A program made the translations under genes and the position numbers. From Rhabdophis nuchalis (Eukaryota; Chordata; Lepidosauria; Squamata; Natricidae), in assembly GCA_039707465.1 (NCBI GenBank), contig CM077643.1:324761919-324825918 (forward strand): a DNA stretch of 64,000 nucleotides, read 5' to 3'. Under the pieces are notes generated by a model. The model was not told where the DNA came from. It worked only from the letters and a program-made list of their open reading frames with translations, and did no database searches. Each line of letters begins with the position of its first letter. Position 1 is the first letter of the stretch. Shown one piece after another: positions 53,706 through 64,000 of this stretch.

Positions 53706-53979
53706 CTGTGGAAGAAGCCATCTTTTAGAAAGAGTATGTGAAGTTGACTTAGAGGCCTGTCAGCTGTTGATCCATGGGTTTCTACTCAACAAAAATGGCT
53801 CTTATGTTTTGGAGGGAGAAGAGAGCCAGAGTGAGGAAACGGAGGATACGGAAGATGCCTTTTTAACCTCGGAGTGGGAACAGTCAAATTGCTTTTCAGT
53901 TAATAATTCCAAGCAAAAATCTTTTCGGCACCCACTTATTGGGAAGAAACACCAAAGTATGCCCTGCGAACTGAAAGAG
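53706..53979 (+). CDS. DISC1: DISC1 3' exon (C-terminal region)
   Basis: A 274-bp exon is bounded by acceptor TCTTTCAG and donor GTATCG. One base completes the previous codon, then 91 codons follow, ending in phase 0. The start CGRSHLLERVCEVDLEACQLL aligns with the DISC1 stretch ending EADLEACRLLIQ that directly follows the previous exon in human. The middle is strongly acidic (residues about 37-50, GEESQSEETEDTED) and the end is basic (KKHQSMPCELKE), where human DISC1 has a short acidic run followed by a basic run before the last coiled coil. The conserved helix is residues 1-25; the rest is poorly conserved between species, as expected for DISC1. The next exon, which should carry the NDEL1-binding coiled coil, was not found before position 64000. 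Confidence 0.9.
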
Positions 53980-54300
53980 GTATCGATTTTTCTCTCTATT
54001 TGTTTTGTTTTCCAGTTTGTTTCCAGCAATCATTCTTTTCAGTTTTGATGAGGCTTGTTCCATTTTGGCCTGCAAGCCTAATACAAAAGTGAAATGTATT
54101 ATTTATTAGAATCAGATGTTGAAGTGAGAAAGGGATGCTTGGTGCCTTACAGTATGTTGACTTTCATTAATTATCATAATACCCGTAATAACATCCTACA
54201 GGCATACGCTCACTGTGCATGTAATGCGTTATCTCAAGTAGGAGGTTGTTTCTTTGTGTGATTTCTCTCTCTCTCTCTCTTGCTTTGTATTTCATGTTAT
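53980..54300 (+). other. DISC1: Start of the following DISC1 intron
   Basis: Begins with donor GTATCG; unique sequence with a short (TC)n run at 54262. Confidence 0.6.
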
Positions 54301-54306
54301 CCTTTC

Positions 54307-54785
54307 AGTTGACAGGGATCGCATCCTGCCCCATACATCCCTTCGGCCGATTCGCTCCCACAGAGAGGGACTTCTACGGGTGCCGTCCGCTAGGCAATGC
54401 CAGCGGGCGACGCCCAGGGAAAGGGCCTTCTCTGTGGTGGGCCCAACCCTCTGGAACGATATACCCCCCGAAATTAGAACTACCACGGACCTCCGCTCCT
54501 TCTGCCAAAAATTAAAGACCCATCTTTTCCATCAGGCCAGCCTGGCCTAATTCATGTTCCTCGCCCCAGTCTGAAGTTTAAGTTGTTTTAATCAGGTTTT
54601 AATGGGAAATAGTTTTAATGTTTTTTTATAAAGTTTTAGTAGAGGGTTAACTATTTAATTTGGTTTTAAATATGTATGTATTGTTATGTTTTAGATGTTC
54701 TTAATTTCCTGTACACCGCCCCGAGTCCCTTCGGGGAGAGGGGGCGGTTTAGAAATTTAATAAATTATTATTAAATTATTACAGC
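54307..54785 (+). pseudogene. L2 LINE 3' end
   Basis: The last about 80 codons of the RT ORF (RDRILPHTSLRPIRSHREGLL to FHQASLA) plus the full 3' UTR with CCGCCCCGAGTCCCTTCGGG and an (ATT)n tail. Heavily 5'-truncated. Confidence 0.9.
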
Positions 54786-54789
54786 AGCA

Positions 54790-56130
54790 AGATAACCTAA
54801 ACAACTCTCAGTTGAGAATTAGTATGAGATACTTGAGGGCCATTCCGGATGCTTCCCTACCAGCCATTATGTTCAGCCTTCCCTGTAGACAACTCTCCTG
54901 CAGTCTTGCCTTTTCTTCCACTGAGGAGTTTCCCAGTTGCTCCCTCCACCCCAAATTCCTGGCAAATTTAATCTATAATTGAATCTTTGTGCTCTGAAGT
55001 TTCTTATTGGCAAGCCTCGAGCTCTAATTTGGCCAAGACATGAACCACCCTTTCATGCCACTTTTTGCTACTGATAAATTGGGGGCGGGCATGGGGGAAG
55101 AACAGAAGAAGCAAGCAAGGCTGGCTTGAAGTAGCCCAAGATTATTTATGAGCCAATTAAAATTTTGCAAGTATTTTGGCTTGGATCACAAAAGGACTGT
55201 TTATTTCTAAAATAAAAGTATGCATTCTTCTGCGAAATACCCTGTTTCCTCTACACATTCTGACTCCTGGCTAAACGACATCATAATTTTTTGAGTCTTG
55301 AACTTGCTTGGAATAAAAGCGTACGTCTAACATGAGCAAAATCAGAAGGCTGCATCTGTGCCTTTAATAGTGAAGGTGCCAGTTCTGTTTTATTCTTTCA
55401 AGGTCTTTCTCCTTCAGAAGGACAATGTCTAGTTTTTTTTATTTAAAAAAAACACCTTTAAAAAAAACCCTAAACGCTAGAAACCTTTTCCACACAAATA
55501 TCCAGGGTTTATATCAAAGCTAAAATATAACAAGGGAGGAAAGGAAAGGAATTGCAGAGCCACTCAGTATCCATTTAAATTCAATCACGGGGATTTATTT
55601 TACACTGTTTAAGACAGAAACCTCCGTACATCAATGTTCGTTATATATTACTGATTCAGAGGAAAAAGTAACCATTCTCACCAACCTCAGTCTTTCCAAA
55701 ATGTTTCCTGAGCAATGGAAAGAGCCAAAGAAGAAAAGTACCCATTGACATACTATATTAGAAAAAAAAAAGAACTTCTTCAGACAAAAGTCCACATGAT
55801 TCAGTCATTTTAATACTTTTCAAATCAGTTGTTACTTTATCTATTAATGCCATAGTCCATGTCCACAAGTGTTCTTTACATGAAGGAATCTTCTATCTGA
55901 GGTGAGCTAAAGGGATACAGATTAGGATGGGTTGGCTCAATTCAGGCATCAGGGGTGGCTCGAAGGTACAGATTGAGATGTCTAACGGTAGATTTGATCT
56001 GGTCTTTCAAAGAAGACCTTATTGGGGAGTGATTATCTGGAGCAGGACAGTCCTTTGGGTGAAGAGTGTTTTGAAATTGCTGGTGGTGGCTCCAGGCACT
56101 GCCTTGCAAAATGAAAACTATAAGTTTGAG
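54790..56130. other. Intronic sequence, nothing recognised
   Basis: Unique sequence, AT-rich. Confidence 0.4.
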
Positions 56131-56144
56131 AATGTGAGTCTTTG

Positions 56145-56597
56145 TTTTTTTTATATATATTTTTTATTTTTAATCTCATACATACATTTACAGGTATACA
56201 TTCTCATAATTATTACTCACATTGTGTATTAACAGTTTTGAACATTCATTTTTCCATATAAACATTAAAATATATAATCGAGATTGCTTTGCTTACCTTC
56301 CCATGCACCTATTTTACTTTACCAGAACCCTACTTTTCTTTCCTTTTCTCCTTCCTTCCCTCCCTCCCTCCTTCCTTCCTCCCTCCTTCCCTTCCTCTAC
56401 TTTCTTTGTTCCTCCTCTCCTCTCCTTTCCCTTTCTTCTTCCCCTTCCTCTCCTCTACTCCTCTCCTCTTCTTCCCCTTCATACCCGCTCTCCTACTCTT
56501 CCTATCCCTCCCTATCTTCCTCTCTTTTCTTTTGTCTTCTTTCCCTCTCCTTTTCTCTCTTCTCCTCTCCCATTACCTTTCCTCTCTTCCTGATAAA
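56145..56597 (-). mobile_element. 5'-truncated L1 3' UTR with polypurine tract
   Basis: Perfect 11-bp target duplications GTGAGTCTTTG (56134-56144, 56598-56608). On the minus strand the element starts in a 260-base GA-rich tract and ends AAAATAAAAAATATATATAAAAAAA, an A-rich tail. A polypurine tract in the 3' UTR and an A tail are L1 traits. Confidence 0.8.
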
Positions 56598-56608
56598 GTG
56601 AGTCTTTG

Positions 56609-57193
56609 GATGAATCTGATGTTGTGCATTTATCGTTTATTTAAAAGGATGAAAAAATGTTAGCTCTTAGCTACCCCAGACTGAGGAGAATAGAGAGCAC
56701 CAGAAGTCATGGGTGTTAAGGTCGAAAAAATGTACTCAATATTTTCAGTGCACCATTTTTAAACTCTTCCTTCAGCTATAATTATTTTACTCAATAATAT
56801 GGGTGAAAAGTTCTGAATTATTTTGGGAGGTAATTTATTTTACCAAAGCTAATCTTCAAAGCTTCTTGTTACTGGTAACCTACTGTCTTTCCCAAAATTA
56901 AATGAATACTTAATCAACTATGCATATAGCTAAAGCAAATCAACTCTGAATTATATAATGGTGTCTCATTACGTATTAGCGATTACTTGAAATTTATGAG
57001 AATCCAAGCCACAAACACATTAAGAATTTCTCATCAGTCTGATACATTTAGTTCTGAATTAAATTACAAGTAGAAGGCAAATTTAAGCCTTTCAGCAAAA
57101 CTGAGTTTGGCAACTTTATTGGACTTCCCTCGGGAAGAAAAAAAAAGTCCCCAAACACTTAGATAGACAGGGCTAAGAACTGTATCTTTGTTC
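56609..57193. other. Intronic sequence, nothing recognised
   Basis: Unique AT-rich sequence. Confidence 0.4.
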
Positions 57194-57201
57194 TTTTATG
57201 G

Positions 57202-57334
57202 CATGGGTGTCAAACTCGCCACATCACATTGCTGCCACATGACATTTCACAACGTTTTCCCATTTGTGGATCTGGGGTGGGCGTGGCCTGCATGTGACAC
57301 ATCCAGCCTGCAGGCCGCCAATTTGACACTCTTG
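57202..57334. mobile_element. hAT MITE with perfect 8-bp duplication
   Basis: Termini CATGGGTGTCAAACTCGCC and GCCAATTTGACACTCTTG; identical flanks TTTTATGG (57194-57201 and 57335-57342). Confidence 0.92.
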
Positions 57335-57404
57335 TTTTATGGCAACAGCAGTCATAACTGTTGTCAGCCTCTGAGTGGGCAGGAAAGGCTATCCAATCAG
57401 TCTT

Positions 57405-59373
57405 TTATATTGAAAAAGTTTTATTGGTTTTTACAAAAAAATTTTTAAGGTAGGGTAGGGGTAAGGTGAAATACAAAAATATTTGGAGAGCTTTCACGTC
57501 GAGGTCGTTGGTCCCTCCGGGGCTTCTTAATAAGACATTGGTAATACATTTTTCAATAATACTACAAGGTGAAAACAAATGCATACATCATAAATTCTAA
57601 ATTCTATGCTGGCAATCGTGTACAAACATCAGATAAAAGTTATACTGTATTAATAAAAAGCAAAGTCATTTTTTAGATCTAAGTCTCTTGGCAATTGTTT
57701 CTTCTTGTTCTTCTTCCTGGCCCCCAGCGGGCGGGGCTGTGGCCCCCTCCGTCCCCCCTGGATCTTCCCCCAGGATAGAGGAATGTTTTTTAAGAAAGGC
57801 TTCCACCTCAACAACTGTTTTAATCCTTACTCTTCCTCCTTCTCAGAACACCAACATCCCTTCTGGCATCGCCCACTTAAACCAAATCCCGTGATTAAAC
57901 AATTTTTTAGATAAGAAGGAGTACTTCCTCCTCACCTCCCTAATCTTTTTTGGGATCTGCTTCAAGATAGCGACTTCCTTTTGTTGATAAATTAACGGAC
58001 CCACTCTCTGCGCCTTCAAGATTCCCTCCCTAGTCGACCTTCTGACAAATTTAATATGTATCTCTCTGGGTACTTCATTTATCCTGGCATATGTTGAATT
58101 TATTCTGTAAACTAGGTCAATGTCCCCCCTGATCTCATCTTTAGGTTTGTCTGCTAAAATTGTGCTCATGAGATCAGGAAGGCATTCACCAGTTTCCTCC
58201 GAAATATTCTGAAATCTTAAAAAATATGACATCCTTTCAAAATCCATCCTAGACATATGACCAGACAAATCTCCAATTTCACTATTAACATTTTTCAGTT
58301 CTCCTTTTGCCCCAGCCAACCCCACTTCCAACTCCTCGGTCTTCTGTGTATTCTCCATCAATTTTTTCTGTGTTTCTAAAAGCTCAAGTTTAGAACTGCA
58401 ATGGTCCTTTCTTAATTCTTTAATTTCCAGCACCAAGGAGTGTAACACTGCTTCCATAGCTGTCATCCTTTCTTCCAATCCTGGATTTTCTGGTTGTTTT
58501 TTTGAAGCCATGGTGAGCTGTTAAAGTCAGTGCCACTAAGATGGCGTTTTTTGGGTGTGGCCGCTGGAGCAAGTCCGGAGAAGAAAGTTCAAATCAAAGT
58601 TGTAACAAATTATAGAGTCCAGAGAGAGAAGCAATTTTCACAGTCAAATATTAAAACAAAGAAGGCACTCCAGGGAAGGAGTCAATTAATCCAAAAATTC
58701 ATCCGTTGGTAGAGAGAAACAGTCCAGGTCACAAAGAGATGTGGGTAATTTTCCATGAAAAAATAATCATTTAGGAACAAAGGGCAGCCATCTTCCACCG
58801 CCCAGTCTGAGAGCCAGCAGGAGAAAGTGACAAAGAAAATTGTTTCAATAAAGCCGGACTTAGATACATTGTATAGAAACAAGCCGCGAAGCACTTTCAC
58901 TTGTTCCGCAAAAGTCCGGATGAGAAATATCTGCTTCCTCGAATCGAGGAGCCATTTCTAAACGCCGCTGTTGTAAATCCGAGGGGGGGTTTAGCAGACA
59001 CCCCCCTCCACATTTCTCTCAGTCCAAGCCGCCAGCAAAAATAAGTTTAAAGTCACTTACTCTCCACCTCGTAGCCAAAGCCCCGGCAAAGCCATCCGAC
59101 TCGAGCGCTCCGCTCTCTTCAAATCCATTATTTGTTACCGTCCTCCGTTGGCGAAGGGAACCAAGCCCCCCGCAGCATGTCTTCTTCCACCTAGACCGAA
59201 GACAAGGATTGTTCCCCAGCCGCCGCCAGGCTGAACCAGTCCAGGCAAGCCAGTCCTACGGAGGGTCCCCCCAAAAAAGGGGCACCCCGCCCCGTTTGGG
59301 GCAGAAAAAAGAACAAAACGGCGGACGAACCCCAAGGCTCGTCCGTCGCCATCAGGAACAGGAACAGGAAGTC
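57405..59373 (-). mobile_element. L1-type element with ORF1 only (HAL1-like)
   Basis: Probable 7-bp target duplications CAGTCTT (57398-57404, 59374-59380) enclose about 1.97 kb. Minus strand: a CpG-rich 5' UTR (about 58512-59373), ORF1 (57666-58511), then directly a 260-bp 3' UTR ending AATAAAACTTTTTCAATATAA. There is no room for or trace of ORF2. Mammalian HAL1 elements have the same layout. Confidence 0.72.
57666..58511 (-). pseudogene. L1 ORF1 protein with one premature stop
   Basis: 281 codons in one frame with a TGA at 57843-57845. Residues 1-222 before the stop: a coiled coil (about 10-100, MTAMEAVLHSLVLEIKELRK and following), an RRM-like region (RMSYFLRFQNISEE, 114-127) and the C-terminal RNA-binding domain (VPREIHIKFVRRSTREGIL, 149-167; KKIREVRRKYSFLSKKL). 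After the stop the same frame continues for 58 codons, with an acidic, glutamine-rich stretch and a final KRLRSKK. ORF1p is the trimeric RNA chaperone of the L1 ribonucleoprotein. Only the single nonsense change separates this copy from a full frame. Confidence 0.85.
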
Positions 59374-59569
59374 CAGTCTTCAAATATTCATTTAATGGTG
59401 TCACCACCAGTACAGGGAAATTTGTTGACTTCCTTCTCTCACACATCTTTATATGGTACAGTAGAGATGGTTTCATATTTTCTGTCTGCTGTATGGTAAT
59501 TCCAATAAGCAAGACTGGAAATCTCCTTTCATGAATGGAGCCCTGATTCTATAAGATGCACATGGGATA

Positions 59570-60675
59570 TTTTCGCCTATTAACTGCAGCTGTTGATACG
59601 GACTGCTATGATTGTCAGTCAAATTACACTGCCTCAGACAGAGCCGGTGTGCAACTTTGGGGTTCTTCTAGACTTGTGACTCCTGCTTGAAGAGCAGGTG
59701 GCAATTGTGGGTGGTAGCACCTTTGTACAGTTTTGTGTTGTGCTCCAATAGTTCCAGTTCCTAGATTGGTAAGCTCTGCTCATGGTCACTCATGCCCTGG
59801 TCACTTCCCAGATGGACTGTTGTAATATGCTCTACATGGGCTATCCTTGAAGAGCATCTAGAAACTTCAGCTGATGCAAACTGCAGAGATAACATGAGAT
59901 GAGATAAGAAGAGGAAAGGAGAGGAGATAACCTTTATTGACATTTTTTTACTGTGAGCATACTGGCCCACATTAAAAATGAAATTCTGTTGCCTACTCTC
60001 AAAAGTACATATACACACACAAACATACATACACACACCATCTGCCTGGCCCATCAAATCTAACCAGTGGTGGGAGCCTGCCGATTTGGTGATTGTGCGC
60101 ATTGCACGCACATGCACCTGATGCACACTGCAGTTTAAAGAAATTTTAATTTCCGTGTTACTTCGGGGGAGTAACACAACGGAGGCATGGCAATCCGCTC
60201 TGCTGTGCGAATCAGTTGAGAAAATAAATGTAGGAAAAGAGGGTGGGCAGGTGGGCCCATCTGATCACCGGAGCGAACCGGCTCGCTCCCAGCTGATTGT
60301 CAGAGCTACTGGTTCACCCGAACTGCTCCGGACTGGCAGAATTCCACCCCTGGATCTAGCAGAAGAGATAGCACATCTTTTCTGCATAGCACCTGCCTTA
60401 TGGAACATCATGCTCAATCTCTGTTAGCATTTTACAAGTCCTTTAAGACTTAGCTGTGTCATCAGTTTGTGTTCCAAGGGATTGAAGAATTGTGGAAGAA
60501 GCTCTGTTATTGTTAAGATCTATAGCTTTCTCCTTGCCTTTTAAAAATTGCATTAACATTTTTCAATTGTTGATAGTTTTCTATATTATTGTTTTTTAAT
60601 TTCTTTATTGTGCACCACTCAGAGTCACATTTTATGAGATGGGCAGCTATATCAATTTGATGAATAAATCACATC
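59570..60675 (+). mobile_element. Ancient L2 LINE remnant split by a hAT
   Basis: TGGTAAGCTCTGCTCATGG to GGGCTATCCTTGAAGAGCATC decodes in one frame as TSQMDCCNMLYMGYP, the counterpart of TSRLDYCNALYMGLP in L2. After the hAT and other insertions, GCACCTGCCTTATGGAACATC and the 3' end CACTCAGAGTCACATTTTATG with a GATGAATAAATC tail follow. Strongly degraded. Confidence 0.6.
60065..60352. mobile_element. hAT MITE inside the old L2
   Basis: Starts CAGTGGTGGGAGCCTGCC and ends GGCAGAATTCCACCCCTG; the flanks AATCTAAC and GATCTAGC agree at 6 of 8 bases. Several ACCGG/CCGGAGC-type motifs inside resemble the other hAT families here. Confidence 0.72.
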
Positions 60676-60679
60676 ACAC

Positions 60680-61974
60680 TCATTTTGGAAACGCTGAGGC
60701 ATTTCCAAATTGAAAGGATTAGCCGGTGACATCACTATTGCCTGGGGGATGCCCTGTTGGAAGTTCCTTTCATGTCTCAGGCAGAAGCTGGAGCAAATGA
60801 CGGGAACCCACCCTGCCCAAGGGTAACACTAGGGTCCTTAGCGCTAACCTTCAGCCCAGCACCCTAATCATACCCTGGTCCTTGATAATAAATAAAACAA
60901 AAAGTGCCTACTAGAATGCATTGCAAGCATGCTGGAAACCAAAAACAGAAGGTAACAGTAGTTGGGTTTTCCAAGGAAGTTTTGTGGTCCAAAATTCCTG
61001 GTAAATTGAGATAGAGAAGAAGCAGATCAGTACTAAATATAAAATAAAGTGTCTGATTTTGCAATAATAAGTAGAAATGTTCAGGATGGCCTTAATACTG
61101 AAGTATAAAGCTGTAATGTATTTTGCTTAGGACCTAGCATATGAAACTCATTCATTAGAGCTTAGAATTATGTGTGACCCAGCTAATATGTTTCTTTCTC
61201 ATTCAAGAAGAACAATTAGCCTTTTTTAAATGATTCAAAACCAGTATTTAACACTTCCTACAGGTGCAAGCACACTATCTTTCTCCTAAACTATATCAAT
61301 GAAAGCAGGCTGACTTTTTTAGGCTTATAGGTCCCAAAGCGCATTTTCCAAATCAATTTGAAAGTATGAACTCCTGCAACAAACCCTCTAAGACCAGAGA
61401 TACATGTCTGTTTCTTACGCAGTATGCTTCGTCCCTCATTCCTTTCCAGAGAAAAGGATCGCCCACTCAGAAGTGATGAAATTACAAATTACTTTGGGAA
61501 AATATGGACCTCAGAAAAGTTCATTTCTAGCAGTTGGTTCAGAGTGTTTTCTATCTTTAAGATTGCTGTGTAGAGGCGGCTGGAATCTTTCGGAAAAGCT
61601 TCTCAGAAATAATTCGCTTCAGGTTTGACCTAAATAGCTTTGTCCCATAGCTTTATTACTGAGAATAATTACATTACTGATATCATTTCAAGGTGCTTAG
61701 TTTCTATCTTCATAATATGATGGGATAACTTACTTTACCATTCTTAGGTAATGAAAAATTATATGCATGTATTTGGATCCCAGAAATCTAATTAGACAGG
61801 TGGTGGAAATCTGCAGTCAGGATCTCCTGCAGAGTACATATTTCTGTGTATAGTTAACACTTACTAATTGCAGGGACTGGAGAAGTCATGCTGGGGGATT
61901 TTAACCTTTCCAAGTGCTTCGATTGCATTCAATTGAAAAAAGCTGGGCATGTTTTTTTTAACTAAAGATAATAA
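60680..61974. other. Intronic sequence, nothing recognised
   Basis: Unique sequence. The next DISC1 exon was looked for here and not found. Confidence 0.4.
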
Positions 61975-61981
61975 ATGTACA

Positions 61982-62407
61982 TAGAAAGATATCTGCGGGA
62001 TCGCATCCTGCCCCGTACATCCCTGGGGCCGATTCGCTCCCACAGAGAGGGACTTCTCCGGGTGCCGTCCACTAGGCTGTGCCAGCGGGCGACGCCCAGG
62101 GGAAGGGCCTTCTCTGTGGCGGGCCCGACCCTCTGGAACGACCTTCCCCCCGATATTAGAACAACTACGGACCTCCGCTCCTTCCGTCAAAAATTAAAAA
62201 CACACTTTTTCTGCTTGGCCGGCCTAGGATAATCAACTGTTTTTAGGGTTTTTAATGATTAATTTTTAGCTTTATATGGGATTTTAGCGCAGGGTTAGTT
62301 TAATTTTATTTTATATTGTACTATGTTTGTATTTTTTATATGTATTTTAAATTCCCTGTGCCCCGCCTCGAGTCCCTTCGGGGAGAGAGAGCGGGTTATA
62401 AATTAAA
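61982..62407 (+). pseudogene. L2 LINE 3' end
   Basis: The last about 80 codons of the RT ORF (LRDRILPRTSLGPIRSHREGL to TTTDLRSFRQKLKTHFF) and the 3' UTR with CCTCGAGTCCCTTCGGGGAG. Very close to the 54307 copy. Confidence 0.9.
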
Positions 62408-62408
62408 A

Positions 62409-62500
<92 letters not shown>
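62408..62500. repeat. (ATT)n microsatellite at an L2 tail
   Basis: About 30 ATT units continue directly from the L2 3' end; the poly-Ile ORF is an artefact. Confidence 0.97.
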
Positions 62501-62504
62501 GTAC

Positions 62505-64000
62505 ATTACACATTTTCCACCTTAAAACTTGTTCAGCAGAACCCGTTTATTTTGAGGAGGATGTACAGTGTAGCATATATACATGACGGGAGCTGTCCAA
62601 AGTGGCTGCATCCGTTTATTTTGTTCTGGAAATTCATCTTATATGTTGAGAACATTGTAAGATTTCTCTGCTCCTTGAACTGATACCCTAAAATCAGGTG
62701 CTTTATGATTAGATAATTAAATATTCCCCTTGCGAAAGTCCTTGATATTCTGTTTGACTTTCTCATTAAGAGGATGGTTCCAGGAATTTGCAAATGAACA
62801 TGATTCCATGCCCATTAAATATTCATTTTTGTCTAAATATTTTAGTGTCTAATGAGAAATGTTTTGACTCTTTTTCACTATTATCACCCATCCTTAACAA
62901 TGCTGTCCAAGAAATCCCCGAGGAATCTAATGGAGCATGTCCATGAGAATAAAGTCTTTAAAAAGCCATGTAATAATGCAAGAATACAAACTTGATACGT
63001 TCTTGTGATTTTACATATAAGTACTTCCTGAAAACATCTGTAAAAAACTGTAGAGCACCTTTAAGAATGTTTTAAATGTTGTAGTCACTGCTTTTGCAGA
63101 TATACAGTGTTGGAGAAGGATTAGGAGACAATTTCACATTTTTGAAATAATGGAAAAATAAATGATACTTAATTGCAAGTTCATAGGTAGCCAAACTGCA
63201 ATACCATTTGCCAATAAAAATGAAATAAAAAATAAATATTAGAGAAATATTACATGCATATATACCTACAAATAATGCATGCAAATAGTGTACCAAAGTT
63301 TTTGAATTAAGGGAAATTGTTGGCAAAAACTGTATATTAGGTAAAATTACAAATATGTGCATTTGTGCCAAAAAGGTGCATAGAAATTCATAGATATGTT
63401 AAATGAAAACTTTACCAAAAGGGATCTCCAACTAATTTGGAATTATAATTAGAATCTAGAAGCATATTTTTATTCTGTTTTGATCGCTAGCAACTGCTAA
63501 TTATGAAGGTTGGAGAATTGATGCTGGGGAATTTGACTTTTTTTCCCTAAGGTGAGCCAATTTCCGTCTCTCTCATTCTATTTATAACTTGCAGATTTGC
63601 AAAACTGAGAAGCTAAAAAAAATATGAAAAGAAACATTTGCCCAAGGAAAGGAAGGACTTACTGTACTGGGAATAGTACAGTGCTTCTCCAAGAAATTTA
63701 AAATCTGATAAATCAGAAAATGGGAGGACTTATTAAAATTAATCCTCCACAGGATTTCTATGGAAATGGGAAAATGTCCCTCCCCCATTATGGAGAATTA
63801 ATTTGACCCACTGTCAATCATTTTTGGCATTTTGCAATACAGAATAAAACAAGGAGAGATAAGGTACTGTTTCCATTTTATTATTTAAAAAACAACAACT
63901 ATTTTTTAAAAAAGTAAATAAAACATTTTATAACCAAATTTTGCAACGTGAAATTATTTTCAAATTAAAATATAATGATTATTTAACAATTCCCATTTCA
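62505..64000. other. Intronic sequence, nothing recognised
   Basis: AT-rich unique sequence to the window end. Confidence 0.4.

Noticed and set aside
56222..56663. Ser/Leu/Pro/Phe-rich ORFs in three frames
   Set aside because: All come from the pyrimidine face of the L1 polypurine tract.
61404..61628. Candidate for the next DISC1 exon
   Set aside because: The frame starts within ordinary intron, the translation shows no coiled coil or similarity to the DISC1 C-terminus, and no suitable acceptor-donor pair frames it.

Overview
The window is vertebrate nuclear DNA, most probably from a squamate reptile and likely a snake. It is AT-rich, has no dense coding and is packed with a squamate-type repeat load: CR1 and L2 LINEs, L1, Bov-B-tailed Sauria SINEs, a tRNA-derived SINE ending in an L2/MIR-like tail, many hAT MITEs, a Penelope-like element, a Ty3/Gypsy chromovirus and long microsatellites. 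The only host coding sequence I can support is two exons on the + strand (29271-29331 and 53706-53979). Their splice sites, phases and translation match two consecutive 3' exons of DISC1. The window is therefore intron - exon - 24.4 kb intron - exon - intron of a DISC1 orthologue, and everything else is intronic.

Layout. 1-13.7 kb: old MITE and CR1 fragments, then an L2 LINE (ORF 4572-6683, minus) nested in a hAT-like element (about 4000-7464), a Sauria SINE, a hAT copy and a SINE. 13.77-19.34 kb: an L1-like element bounded by a 15-bp target duplication. It is interrupted at 15.34-19.06 kb by a rearranged Penelope-like element (RT and GIY-YIG endonuclease, minus strand). The terminal repeats of that element carry a tRNA-like pol III module followed by a type I hammerhead ribozyme, repeated in both orientations. 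20-25.8 kb: L2 copies, one with a perfect 73-bp fold-back, nested hAT elements and a perfect 135-bp palindromic hAT MITE. 25.8-29.3 kb: mostly unique intron, a Sauria SINE and the first exon. 29.8-40.8 kb: a dense series of DNA transposons, many with perfect 8-bp target duplications, one L2, one SINE and one (CTTT)n tract.

42.43-48.13 kb: a complete chromovirus on the minus strand. It has 365-bp LTRs differing at one base, a 5-bp target duplication, a single 1603-codon gag-pol-chromodomain ORF with all catalytic residues, and an 11-nt self-priming signature. 48.7-53.5 kb: a second copy of the microsatellite-bearing hAT, two CR1 copies and a SINE broken by two MITEs. 53.7-64 kb: the second exon, L2 copies, a 5'-truncated L1 tail, an L1-type element of about 2 kb that carries ORF1 but no ORF2 (57405-59373), an old L2 split by a hAT, and (ATT)n.

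The strongest candidate for something little described is the tRNA-like plus hammerhead unit in the Penelope terminal repeats. Two ribozymes lie in tandem 346 nt apart, as in retrozymes, and compensatory changes between copies support the fold. Host identity and all repeat names rest on reading the sequence; no database search was run.
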